Notes under the pieces: model-generated | Told to the model about the DNA's origin: nothing | Databases searched by the model: none | The model's input: the letters and a program-made list of their open reading frames with translations, nothing else | NCBI RefSeq assembly: GCF_037975245.1 | Contig: NC_092567.1 | Span: 12,188,376 to 12,252,375, forward strand | Origin: Apostichopus japonicus | Lineage: Eukaryota > Echinodermata > Holothuroidea > Aspidochirotida > Stichopodidae | Direction of reading: 5' to 3' | Length of the DNA: 64,000 bases | Program-made: the position numbers and the translations under genes | In this document: one piece after another, positions 36,601-47,170 of the stretch | How positions within the stretch are numbered: position 1 is the first letter of the stretch | Layout: the number at the start of each line of letters is the position of its first letter

Positions 36601-36739
36601 GAAAAGTTTTCATGCAAACCTGCTGAAAGAGTACATAAGTAGGGACAAGTCAAATGTGGTTGGGACTACAGTCATTTCAATGTCTGAGGATGAGGAGCAG
36701 GAAAGTTGTTTCGAACTACCTGCGCTGCAGACTAATTAG
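33605..36739 (+). CDS. Gag-protease-integrase polyprotein of Gmr1-like element
   Basis: 1044 codons from tandem ATGs; the first is taken. In order: a charged coiled coil with four RAEAEKE/Q heptads (residues about 40-67); a gag capsid-like region (about 105-290); a CCHC zinc knuckle C320-C323-H328-C333; an aspartic protease motif DSG at 435-437; the integrase HHCC domain H671, H678, C708, C711; a catalytic core D741, D801, E837 with the canonical 35-residue D-E spacing; and a GPF module near the C-terminus. All catalytic residues are present. There is no RT between protease and integrase, which is the oddity. The frame ends at TAG 36737-36739, and the same frame stays open beyond it. Confidence 0.93.
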   Translation: MMDIRELTELGAKMGLTGGELLNFVKEQQQIARDERQQERAEAEKERAEAEKQRAEAEKERAEAEKQRMFELAKLEKQAELQQNSNGNADLNSSRSFTSSREPNRIPTPKMPHFDEKEDLDAYLLRFERFATAQEWPEEQWALNLRLCLKGESLRVYSRLPPDDSQDYQKLKKALLKRFQFTEEGFRQKFRRERPKKGETSIQYMARLENYMARWLEMGGINKTFEEFSDLMLREQFLNVCSKELALFLREHDCKTSKALSELADKYLEAHHRDLEKCVKSFQTNQGNGKKPDGNPNSQEYKTKIVDAGENRSTRSAIKCFVCGKLGHKANDCRQRFKAQSAVATENAKPDKLGLSDGSQKDHRSGQSANLCLMKQIKESDSYSINLACGHEIPIVSAACEEPTDITEKILSDVKERMPVVEGYLKGRKVSVLRDSGCSGVIVRRDLISNDQLTGVDQLCVLIDGTVRKIPEAIVAVDTPFFTGSLKALCMKRPVYDLIIGNVPGVRGPENPDPDWSVKEVPSEQCEPHNVEETASVEIGTSVESRDEPEVAADQMIPSDDVGDDSDIGGAVETRAQKQKRNENLKPLKTANVPMDDVTPEQLRQAQKEDSTLKNCFKHVGNPRPLKGKEGISEFILRNDILYRKVSGNDKPSDQLVVPEKFRNQVMKLAHDSIMAGHLGIAKTTDKVQSQFYWPGVGFDVMRYCKSCDICQRTCDKGRVTKVPLGHMPLIDTPFKRVAVDIVGPISPTSKHGNRYILTLVDYATRFPEAVPLRNIDTERVAEALVDIFSRVGVPSEILTDRGSQFTSDVMKEVSRLLSLRQLTTTPYHPICNGLVEKFNGTLKRMLKRMCEERPSDWDRYIGPLLFAYREAPQASTGFAPFELLYGRTVRGPMAILKEMWTSEVDNPETRSTYQYVLDLRERLEETCALARSELQESSERYKKYYNRKAKSRKFKPGDLVLILLPTDQNKLLMQWKGPFTVLSEIGEASYSIDVNGKSKSFHANLLKEYISRDKSNVVGTTVISMSEDEEQESCFELPALQTN

Positions 36740-38146
36740 AGTGAATCGGCATCGGATGTTGTCGTAAATGACGAATTAGGTGTAGGCCAATCACACGAGG
36801 TTAAACGAGTGTTATCCAAGTTCACTGATGTCCTGACTGATGTACCTGGCAAAACTGATGTTCTCAAATGTGATATCAAGTTAACTATTGATAAGCCAAT
36901 CAAAGCAAAGCCTTACCCAGTACCACTCTCGATGCGAGATTCGTTACAAGAGGAAGTTAGGAAAATGATTGACATGGGAGTCATTGAACCTTCAAACTCA
37001 CCTTATAGTTCACCTGTGGTGTTGGTACCTAAACCTGATGGTACGAAGAGATTCTGCGTGGATTATAGGAAGCTCAATAAAGTAACCACGTATGAAGCTG
37101 AACCTATGCAAACCATGACAGAGATATTCTCGGAATTGTCGAATGACAAGTACTTCAGTCGAATCGATCTAACGAAGGGATATTGGCAGGTTGAAATGAC
37201 ACAGTCAGCGAAAGAGAAGACTGCCTTTGTGACTCCAGATGGGTTATGGCAATTTAAAACGATGCCCTTTGGATTGGTTGGGGCACCGGCAGTTTTCACT
37301 AGGTTAATGAGAACCATTTTGAGAGATGTGCCAAATGTTGTCAATTATCTGGATGATATTTTGATTCATACCGAGACATGGGATGAGCATGTAGAGTGTT
37401 TGGAGTTGTTGTTTCAGACGTTGAGAGAGAGCGGACTGACAGCTCGTCCGAGTAAGTGTGAAATAGGGTTCACTAAATTAGAGTTCTTGGGCCACACAGT
37501 TGGAAACGGGAAGTTGGGCCCGAAGCAGAGTACCCTTGATAAAATCAAAAAAGCTCCAAAACCCGAGACGAAAACTCAAGTCAGGTCGTTTCTTGGTCTC
37601 ACGGGGTATTACAGAGACTATATACCAAACTACTCTGCACTAGTTGCCCCACTGTCGGACCTGACGAGGAAGGGTTCACCCAATAGAGTGATTTGGGGAA
37701 GCGCCCAGGACAAGGCGTTCAATGATCTGAAGCAAGCGCTTATTAATCCAACCCTTCTCAGGCTTCCTGATGTAAATAAGCAATTTGTTCTGAGGACCGA
37801 TGCATCCGATGTAGGGATAGGTGCAGTCCTACTACAGGAACATGAAGGAGAATTATTTCCTGTAGCGTATGCTAGTAGAAAGTTATTGGAGAGGGAAAGA
37901 AATTATTCAGTGATTGAGAGAGAATGCCTAGGATTAGTTTGGGCAGTACAGAAATTTCATGTATATCTGTACGGAAGTGAGTTCGTCTTACAGACTGATC
38001 ACGAACCACTCACTTATTTAAATAGAGCAAAGTTGCTGAACTCAAGAATTATGAGATGGGCATTAGTACTACAAGAGTATAGATTCAGACTAGAATCAAT
38101 CAAAGGAAAGTACAATGTTGGTGCAGATTATATGAGCCGAATGTAA
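36740..38146 (+). CDS. Reverse transcriptase-RNase H region, continues the same frame after TAG
   Basis: Open from the codon after TAG to TAA at 38144-38146, in the same frame as the upstream polyprotein. RT motifs: FCVDYRKLN (37052-37078), MPFGLVGAPAVFTRL, and catalytic YLDD at 37346-37357. RNase H follows, with its first Asp in RTDAS (37799-37801), Glu in the IERECLGL block and Asp in QTDHEPL. It ends soon after RNase H with no integrase downstream. There is no ATG near the start: the first Met codon is about 190 bases in, just before the RT fingers. So it is most simply expressed by read-through of TAG, or the TAG is a fresh nonsense mutation. The RT is gypsy-type. Confidence 0.93.
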   Translation, partial: SESASDVVVNDELGVGQSHEVKRVLSKFTDVLTDVPGKTDVLKCDIKLTIDKPIKAKPYPVPLSMRDSLQEEVRKMIDMGVIEPSNSPYSSPVVLVPKPDGTKRFCVDYRKLNKVTTYEAEPMQTMTEIFSELSNDKYFSRIDLTKGYWQVEMTQSAKEKTAFVTPDGLWQFKTMPFGLVGAPAVFTRLMRTILRDVPNVVNYLDDILIHTETWDEHVECLELLFQTLRESGLTARPSKCEIGFTKLEFLGHTVGNGKLGPKQSTLDKIKKAPKPETKTQVRSFLGLTGYYRDYIPNYSALVAPLSDLTRKGSPNRVIWGSAQDKAFNDLKQALINPTLLRLPDVNKQFVLRTDASDVGIGAVLLQEHEGELFPVAYASRKLLERERNYSVIERECLGLVWAVQKFHVYLYGSEFVLQTDHEPLTYLNRAKLLNSRIMRWALVLQEYRFRLESIKGKYNVGADYMSRM

Positions 38147-38398
38147 GCGGGTTATTCATTCATTTAATCAGATGAAGATGTGTTGATTGTGACACTATTG
38201 ATTGTTGTTATGCTATCATACATTTATGATTGACATAGTTTTGTCGGATTATAGAATTGTTTATAGTTTATAGAATTTGACATTTATGGAATTGTTAGTT
38301 TGAGTATTTTGAGATGGTTATCAATATTCATTAGTTATGTTTAATTTAAAGTTGCATACACGTCCATTTATAGATGAAATATTAAAAATATTTATCTT

Positions 38399-38408
38399 AA
38401 AGGGGGAG
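38399..38408 (+). other. Polypurine tract
   Basis: AAAGGGGGAG, four bases before the right LTR: the expected plus-strand primer position for an LTR retrotransposon. Confidence 0.8.
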
Positions 38409-38412
38409 TAAT

Positions 38413-39401
38413 TGTCACGAACGACTGTGTTCATTGTACGTGTATTCAGTATACGCTGGTCAGGGTGATAAGTAGGTCACTTGTCGTGACTGACAACTTG
38501 TGCGTTTTTTCTGGAAGCGTCGAGAAATGATGGCGCTATTCGGTATTAACGAGTGCAAATTTCCAGAACATACGGGAAGTAATTTTTAGCAGGTGACCGG
38601 ATATCGTCGACCAATGAACGATGCACTATCAGTCGTATCTTCGAGACATGGATGATTCTCGATGTTATTCCGTCAGGATTCCTGGAAAAGAACTTTCGGG
38701 AGATTTAACTCCGGCTATATATAAGAAGAGATATTTTCGGTGATGAGGAGTTTAGTTCAGAATTTTCCGATCTATTGTATAAAGAAATTCATCTGAGATA
38801 AAAGATTAATCAAGGGGACGGACGGAGGAACCGGTGGACTGTTTGTTTATTAGATTGGTGCGTCGTTTAACCGGGACAGGCGTGACTTCGGCAGAGTTTT
38901 TCGGAGTTCACCCAGGAGGAAGCCATCCTTGGGATACAAACGTTGAGTCGAATTGGACCAGCGGGGAACGGTTTTGCTCCTGACCAAGTCACGTGATACC
39001 AGCCTACGAGGGAGCCTAATCCCGACATCGTTGTTGGTGACGCAAGGAGGTCAGAACAGCTACGAAAGGAACCGAGAGCCGGCACGCGCCGCGTAAGATA
39101 AGTTAAGTAATCTTTTAAAAATTTAACGGCCGTATAATATTGTAAAATCTGTCTGTAATATTCCAAATTTCTAGTACCAATAATCCTTGTACAAATCAGT
39201 AGAGATCGTATCATTGTAAATATATCGTTTTTGTTAACTTTCAGAAACATCTCAGTAGTCTTTTGGTCCTTTGAGTTTACTTCCCTGAATCTATCTAAAA
39301 TTTTATTTTTATCGGCTTTGAAGGCCAAGGAAAAACCCGGGGTCGCAACAGAGGGGGCGCTAGAGGGTGCCATATTGTATTATCCCACGGAAGTTGTGAC
39401 A
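38413..39401 (+). repeat. Right LTR
   Basis: Same length as the left LTR, begins TGTCAC and ends GTGACA, a perfect 6-bp terminal inverted repeat. Differs from the left copy by T in place of G at the position equivalent to 33002 and by the last base. Followed by ATCGG. Confidence 0.95.
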
Positions 39402-41747
39402 ATCGGTCTGTTTGTTACTCCCTTACGTCTAGATATTTCCCCAGATTTGGATAATATTTGGCTAATAAAATGAAGCAGCTTTCATAAGCTACGCCCCCTG
39501 ACCCCCCCCCCCCCCAACTGGTGCCTAACACTACTATACCCCGAAAATTGAGTTCTTCTCCTAAATATATGTGTGTGTTTCAAAATTTCTTCAAGAGAAC
39601 GAAAAATATCTTCAAAGGGTGCAGCTTAAGTCCAGCGGACCCCACCAGCCTGCTTGGAATACATTATAGATAACTAGAATTTATCTGTTTACTATCTGTT
39701 CTGTTAACTATAATTTATCTGTTTTGTGTGTGAGTGCTTTAAACGCGCTACGAGAGAACAAGGGATATCACCAAATTCAAAAACTTCAGGGGGCTTCCCC
39801 TCGTGGAACCAACAAGGGCTTGAAATATATTCCAGAGAAAGCCCCTTGACCCCGCTTGAGCTCTCAGAAAGTTTTGTTAAATTTTGAAGTAAGCTTCTTC
39901 CTGATAACCCTATCTAAAAATTAAGCAGCTTCCGGAAACTTTGCATCACACCCTTTAATAACATAATAAACTATCAAAGAAAAATATAGAATTCACATTT
40001 TTAGTCTGCTTTTTAATCTGCATACAATCGAAATGTGCATAAAACAGGCGCTATGCTTTGTAGACGAGTACTAGTTTAATGTACAAGCCATCAATATACA
40101 TATTGTGTATCTATTCGGTACAATTTAACATTTTTGTTTGATTTTCGGTGAGATGCTAAACTGTCATCAAGAAAAATCAAATATTAGAGTAACCACTAAT
40201 CTTGCAAGTAGTAGTTAATAGAGGGATTCAGATACAATTAACACACAATACAATTTGTATTCTTCGGTCAACCAGGGATGTAGCTAAGGTCTGATGATTT
40301 GGGGGGGGGGGGAGGCTGTAGTGGCTGAAATTCCAACTGGATGGGTTTTCAACCCAGAAAATTCCGACTGCTGCCTTGTACCCCCCCCCCCCCCCCCCCG
40401 CGCTACTCGTCAACGATACGGTCAGTCAGACACCACATCTGTCGCGACTGCACTTTTGTTCCGAACTTGTTTCGATACATTTGTACCCACTGGCCCTCAC
40501 ATCTCAAACTTATTAATCCACTCTGGTTAAGCAAGCAAGCAACTGAGTAAAGTTATCTGCTTCAAGGCTACATAGACTACTAAAGTACAAAGCTATGTTA
40601 ATGTAACAAATGGGAATTTTTTTTTCTTCAACAAATTATATTCGACGACATTGTGAATTACCAAAAAACACTGGGGTTTTTCCTAGTGCGCTTAATTTTA
40701 TGTTTTTATTTTTATTTTATTTTATTTTATTTTTTTTTTTTTTTTTGGGGGGGGGGCTATTTATCACTCACATGAACAATATGCCTATCATCTTCGTCAA
40801 GAACCAATAGATTTCTTAGAAATAAGTATATAAACATATTGTAAAAACATACATTTTTCAGTGGTTGCGTTTCGCACCTAGGCCTTTATATCACTTCGAT
40901 ATGGACCTATTCGGTGGCGATATACGCCAACCCGTATTAACTAGTAATAACATGATGGTCAACTCTGCTTTAAGTTGAATAAACACAGTTCGCAGATAAA
41001 ACAACTAAAACTAGTAGTGTTTACGTGGCAGCCATATGCATATAAAATAGCTTTAAAGGGCGCTAGTATTCAATTTTAGTCAGTCTGACTCTGTCAATGC
41101 GAAACGTAGCCGGGAAATATCCCTAGGGCGGGGAAGATGCAGTTAAGGAAAATACTAAATATCGCCCACATGTTACATATACCAAATTAATCGAGAGGTT
41201 TCTCAACATCATGGATTTCTCGGCCACTGTACAATTGATACAATCAGTTGTAACTGGTTAAACCTAGCCTAGGGCCCAATAGAGTTTGGAAAAGCCGATA
41301 CATTAAAGAATATAATTTGTACAACAAAAAAATGAAGGAAATCATCGAAAAGTTAAATTTAGTCCAATCCCCGAACACTTTTCTTACTGCTCAAACCTTA
41401 GTTATTTGATATAAACCTCCTTATTTTTTTATGGTCATTACTTCTGAGGAAGATAATTGTCTACTCCTAAGCTATACATTGTTTCATGGACCCGATTCCG
41501 CGAACAAAAATAACAACTGATCTATTTCTATAAAATATATTCTAGTCTAAATTTGGCCAAAGTAGTCTTACACATATCTTCTACAACTGTATAAGATGTA
41601 ATTGTCTGAAAATATACAATACGAACCAATTTTGGCAAAGATTAAAGAGTTCAGTGCGACGTACCAAGTAACGTACTGTAACGGTTACAACTAGTATTGA
41701 CTAGCATTGGGTGTTGTAATTGTATACAATATAGATAAAATATATAC

Positions 41748-42523
41748 CAGCGACGTAGCCAGGAATTTGCGAGTGGATGCACATTTTGCGATTGATATGG
41801 GAGAGGGGTCTAAAGGGAGGGGGTGTCCTGTTTTGAGCAATTAAAGGTCCTTAGATGCGATCTGGAGCAATGTTTTGCTAGTTTCATCATAATCATATGA
41901 TATTATATTATCAGCAGTTTTTGTTTCCGGTTTGAATTATTCTTTCAGAAAGACAAACATAGTGTTCTTTTACATTTTTTTCCAGTAGGATGTTTATTGT
42001 CCAATGTCTGGACTTCAATACATTTGACGAACTTAACTGATGGATTATATAAACTCTCGTATTTAGCATTGTAATAATTATTTATAGGAAGCGCGTATCA
42101 CGTACGATTGCTAGCTTAGCTTCAAAACATGCTTTTCGTGCAACAACTTATGACGTATCAGAAAGGATGCGAACGCACGTTGTCGTCGTCGTTGTGCATA
42201 CGGTTCGTGACTCTCCATCGAGTGCGGTTAGGTAGGCTATATGTATTTTATTACGCAGTGGCCAACTGTAGGCTGGTAATAGGTAATAGGCTACTGGCTA
42301 AATTTAGCTAATTGCATCTGCCAAACTAAGTAGCTGAATCAGTAGGCCTAAATATTACTACGATTATAATCGAGTTAACGGAGCTGACGAGTATTCAAGA
42401 TCAAAGAGCACTGACAAAATACCATGCCAAATAACAAACAGTATTTAACATTTTTTTCGACACTGAAAAGCAGTTGCTCCCACTGCCACCGCCCCCCACC
42501 CTCCCTCCCTGGCTACGTCTCTG
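41748..42523. mobile_element. Non-autonomous hAT element, 8-bp TSD
   Basis: Left end CAGCGACGTAGCCAGG, right end CCTGGCTACGTCTCTG, flanked by a perfect 8-bp duplication ATATATAC (41740-41747, 42524-42531). The 8-bp duplication and CAG...CTG ends are hAT hallmarks. The interior is non-coding but closely matches 47171-48019 in reverse, for example around GTTTATTGTCCAATGTCTGG. Confidence 0.9.
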
Positions 42524-43050
42524 ATATATACTGAACTTACTTGAAGCTAGCGAACAGGGTCAACCCACCCAATAACAAAATTAGTACATAAATAAACCGA
42601 ATTGAAGCTGGCGAACGTTGTACGGTAGTTCTTTAAGCATTATTTTTAATGTATTCCAAATCATACGAAGGTTTGTATGGTGGAGTATAAGGATCGCGAG
42701 ATACAATTTCTCAAAGTGGCAAGGAAGACGTGGTAAATATGACTGATTAAAGGTCAATTTTGACCTAACTTTTTCAAATTTTTGGTAATTCACAATCACA
42801 GGAATATATGAATAGGCCTAGGTGAATTAGACTGCGACAGTCGGAAATTCCGACATTCGTACTCCAATTTTCCAACTATCGTCATTTTCACCAAGCTTGG
42901 GTGGTGAGACATCCCCCTCTCTCTTTAGCGACGTCCCTGCGGTCAACGCGCAAATACAAGAAAATCTCTTTTTTTTTATTGAATGTTTTCAACTGTATGG
43001 TCCACAATCTTGTCTAAAGACGTCTTAAAAAAAAAGGTAGACGTGATAAT

Positions 43051-44149
43051 CAGGCGCGTATCCAGGATTTTCTAACCCGGGGGCGCAACTTACTATCCAT
43101 GGCAAGCGGAGCGCCACTTTCGGTTGGAGCGCAACGTACAAGAACAGTTCTGGTTTTGTTACCCCCCAGATCACCGGAAATGGCACTTCTCGGGCTTGAA
43201 AATGACCAACCAGATGTACACTTTTGTCTGAGAACCAAGTATTTCCCAATAGTTTTTGTTTTCATCCATAACCTATTTGAAGATTGTCACCAATCACACA
43301 TCATGTTCGACCTCACCGCATCTCCTGTGGATCATTAATATTGTAGGTGATTCTACGTCGCGGCCCACAATACCCGTCAGCCCTAATTCTCAAGGTTTTA
43401 AGCCTATTATTAATTTTGTTTAGAATTTGAAAATATTTCTCGTGAATAAATTCACTTCAAAACATACCCATAATGTTGCACAGAATTTCATCTTATGGAC
43501 AACCAATATAGATGAACCTTCTTCAACCCCTAACAGACCGGTCAAAATTGCACGAGTAGGGGGAAGTATGATAAAGAATGTTTGTCAGGGAATTTCGAAA
43601 ATTCAGACAGTCAATTTATGTAATTAAATTAATTGGTCTACGAATATTAACACCTCTAATCACGGCAACCAAAAAAACTTCGGAGGGGGGGGGGGGGCTG
43701 CAAATATTTTTGGGTGAAAATTCGGGCGATATTCTGAGAATTTTTGGGCACCTACTTAAAGAAAAATAAATTGCAAAGATGTAGCTAAAGAACATCGATA
43801 GTTTAAAAACAATCTCCTTGGTTATTAAAATAAAGTTCTTAGCTTGCCCGACTAATTTGCCATTTCGGTAATAACACGGCAAATGATTGTACATATAATT
43901 GGCATGCGATGTAATAACCGACGCATGCCTACATGATATATACATTAACATGTTGAACGCGAAAAATTAAGTTACATTTTCGGGAAAGTCGTATCAGCCC
44001 GTCCCCCCCCCCCCCCGCCCCAATGAAATTGGGCTCCTATGACTACACACTTAGACAATTTGGAGGCTGTTCATCCTGTACCGCCATTTTCTGTTCATGC
44101 TCACTGATATGATGTGATATCTGCTGTTTGCTTTACACATTTGAATAAT
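43051..44149. mobile_element. Right-truncated relative of copy B
   Basis: Starts CAGGCGCGTATCCAGG and tracks copy B module by module (AGCGGAGCGCCAC, CCCCCCAGATCACCGGAAATGG, GGGCTTGAAAATGA, then the inner GGCTCCTA module). It stops at TTTGCTTTACACATTTGAA, exactly where B and A switch into the GGCGTGTAGCGAG module. No right inverted end follows. The five bases before it are ATAAT, the same as the duplication of copy B. Confidence 0.75.
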
Positions 44150-44307
44150 TTAAATGAGACTGAAATTAATAACTTTTTTATGTTTATTGACCACATTCTT
44201 TTCATTTCGAAAGACGCACAGTTTCAAGTTCATTACACACTGAAGGCTTCGATTCTCTATCTGCCTTCGGTTTATGGATGATCTTGGGATTTTCATCCCT
44301 ATGGATG

Positions 44308-44347
44308 GCTAGATATTGCTAGATATCGCTAGATATTGCTAGATATC
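44308..44347. repeat. 10-bp tandem repeat
   Basis: Four copies of GCTAGATATT/C in a row, alternating T and C at the last base. Confidence 0.9.
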
Positions 44348-44928
44348 CATACTGTACAATGTCCTTGGGATTTCTTGGGATTTTTCGGGGCCTGATCTTG
44401 GGTAAATGCAATATCGGGAGTGGTCACACTCCATGTAGGTTAGTGCACGACCTTATAGACGTCACTAATACACAACCCGATCACTTGTTATCGATGAAGT
44501 GGTGTGTTGCCGGATTTTGTCAAGGTCTTGGTACTATGGGCGAAGGTCATTAATTAAGTTTCGTAACTCACCGGGAAGCGATTAGAGGGGTGGGCGTAGG
44601 GTTGTGGAGCGCGTTTTCATGCAGATGGTGACAATCCCAAGAAGAGATGCGTCTACGATCCATCTTAACATCCTGTAAATATCCTTGCCAGTTTTTCCTT
44701 CTATGTATAAATGAATGAAAAAAAGCAATTTTGAGAATTCCAATATTTACGCTTGCACGAACGTATACCTTAGCTTTAACTATGAGAGGAAAGCACTTGC
44801 TATGGACTACCAGAGGTAGCTGCTTGATGACAGCAAAGACACGTGCACTCGACAAACTATGTTTGCGTAAAATCCACACAAATAACCGACCACATTGTAG
44901 CCTTAACTCACACAGAGTCACCATTGAA

Positions 44929-45221
44929 ATCTAGCCTAACCATCTGTTTATTCGCTAAAATTGTGTCGCGGTTAGCTTGCACTAAAATATTCACCGAATA
45001 ATTTCGTTGCTGCTGCTATCTTCGACCACACGGTTGCCTAACACCACACTAAGTCAATGGGGAAATCTAGCCTTCACCATCTGCTTATTCGCTCAAATTT
45101 TAAGGCAGTTAGCTGGAACTAAAATACCATGGAATACTTTCATTATTACTGCTATCTTCGACCACAAACTAGCCTAACACCACACTAATTCAATGGGAAA
45201 AATCTTTCCTTAACCATCGGT

Positions 45222-45225
<4 letters not shown>
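44929..45225. repeat. Tandem duplication, unit about 135 bp
   Basis: Blocks ATCTAGCCTAACCATCTG, TTATTCGCT, GTTAGCTTGCACTAAAAT, GCTATCTTCGACCACA and CCTAACACCACACTAA recur in the same order starting near 44929 and 45063. A third partial start lies near 45202, running into the (CA)n tract. Confidence 0.8.

Positions 45226-45226
<1 letters not shown>

Positions 45227-45256
<30 letters not shown>
45227..45256. repeat. (CA)n microsatellite
   Basis: About 15 AC dinucleotides in a row. Confidence 0.95.
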
Positions 45257-45260
<4 letters not shown>

Positions 45261-45483
45261 CGTAGCCTTGTTTACAACTTTCAATTGAGTGATTTTATCC
45301 ACACACGAAAAAGAACCATTACGAATGGATAAACCTGGAAATAGTAAGCAATTGAAACAGCAATCTACAGTACAAGAAAGTTATATAATCAAAATAGTAT
45401 TACGTATTCGCGTGTCTTGATTAATCAAAACATGAAATCATGAAAGCACCCGCGTAGCAGTTACGAGACCCCCCCCCCCCCCC

Positions 45484-45565
45484 ACAGAAAACGGGTACCC
45501 GTTTTTCGTGTTTTCGATTCGGGTACACGAATGTTCGGTCGGGTATCCGGGTACCCGACTCAGGC
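45484..45565. mobile_element. Possible hAT-like end with GGGTACCCG motifs
   Basis: CGGGTACCCG occurs at about 45489, and variants CGGGTACACG, CGGGTATCCG and GGGTACCCGAC follow before CTCAGGCCTAG. A cluster of short palindromic motifs next to a CAGGCC-like terminus resembles a hAT subterminal region. The opposite end was not found. Confidence 0.35.
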
Positions 45566-47170
45566 CTAGAATGTTCTTACTCATTAAATACAAATATTGC
45601 TCGAGAAAAAGCTTTCATCCCTCGATTGGATTAAGTAAATTATCATGGATGCAACTATGCTGCAGGCTATGGTAGTCTCTGATGAAAAAGGAATTATCAA
45701 GGCTATTTAAATTAGATATGTGTTTCTTGAGTTTAATGGAAATGAGCATTTGTCATATCGTCACCAGTATTGTTACCGAATCTTAAACGTAAAACTATAG
45801 GGACATGCAGTTAGTTATAGCAAGTGAATAGATCTGAACCGGTGAAACGGGCGGTTATTAATATAGTGTGCACTGCAACTATGATATCTTTGTAAGATAC
45901 AAGCTTCAATAGTCTAGGCTCGCATTCAAATTCCGGAATCAGAAAATGTAAACAAACAGAAACAAAGAGATGTTACAATGGTCTGTCCTATTTCAATTCA
46001 ACAAGTATTGTAATTGTATACAATTGCTGCTGATATTTCTGTTTAGTTCGTGTTGCAGTTTTTTCACGGCCTTATTGATGTTCTGAAAGACAAACTGCAA
46101 TAGAAATCATGATTTATATTGATATGATATCTTCATTCATATTTGTTTACATGCAAGTGTATGTTTGTTTGTATCCATCAACACTTCTGTCGATATTAGA
46201 CTTTAACTTAGGCTTCTTGAATCTTCTTAGAAGTTTGGACAGTGTTATTGTTCAATGTTATAATTATGTCATAATAACACAATGCTAGATTATACATACT
46301 TTCCTCCTACGTAAAGTACAAGTAGAGATATTGATGTATTTGGTATGAATACAGTTGGAAAAAAAATAAGAAAGTGGCTGGAAACAAGACATATAAACCT
46401 TCGTTTATATAACTGACATACTCTCAGGACATCGGAAAAGGGATCTGGTGATTATGACGATGATTTATCCAGTCTTGTAGCTCCGTAATTCAACTCAATA
46501 AAGTAATTCCAAATACATCTTTTTCTTTTATCAATATTTAAATTATTGGTTTTCATGATCTTTGATGACGTCACTAATGTGTTGTAAAATAAAGCTGAAT
46601 ATCTTGATAACCGGGTAGCTTAACAAACATCACGAGTAATCAAACGTTTCATTTCTCTGTACAATAACACATCTATACTAGGATTCTACCTTAAATGATG
46701 ATTTAAAATTAATTGATAGAAATGTCAATACATGCAAACCTCTCTATCTTAGCCCCTCAACATTATTTCTCGGACTCGTGAAATGTTTTCTACTTTAGAC
46801 AGATGTGTGTTTAACATCTACTAAATTATCTCGTGATAACAGCTTAGAGAGAGATTCATAGAAGATGTAGTCGAAGTCATTGTCAGTTTGTGCATTATTT
46901 AGAATATTCTAAATCGTCGATATTTGGACTTCATTTTCTACTCTCATAACGTTTTCCAACCCCACTCCCACCCTCCTCATTCCTATCCACTTTACAAAGC
47001 GAGGTATCAGCTGTCACATGCACCGTGTTCCTACACCTATGATTTATTCTTAATAAAGTGTGAAGAACATTAAACAAAGGAACCCTGAGTGTAAAACCAA
47101 AATTACCTCTCTTTACCGAACTGGGATGCTCTTAGATCCTCTTACATGGAGACTGGTTACGTGGTTATGA

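Larger units (their letters stand above)
32421..39401 (+). mobile_element. Gmr1-like Ty3/gypsy LTR retrotransposon, IN before RT
   Basis: A near-complete 6.98-kb element with two 989-bp LTRs, a primer-binding site, one long frame (Gag, protease, integrase), an in-frame TAG, an RT-RNase H frame, a polypurine tract and a target duplication. The RT and integrase are of gypsy type (YLDD, a GPF module after DDE), but integrase lies upstream of RT. That order within a gypsy-type element defines the Gmr1-like group reported from deuterostomes (established knowledge). No envelope-like frame or chromodomain is visible. It lies in sense orientation inside an LRR-gene intron. The near-identical LTRs point to a very recent insertion. 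Confidence 0.93.

Noticed and set aside
36809-38146. RT ORF starting at GTG 36809
   Set aside because: GTG is an unlikely eukaryotic start; the frame is already open from 36740, so I annotate it as the continuation after TAG.
32421-39401. Endogenous retrovirus with an envelope gene
   Set aside because: After RNase H only about 250 non-coding bases precede the polypurine tract; no envelope-like frame exists.
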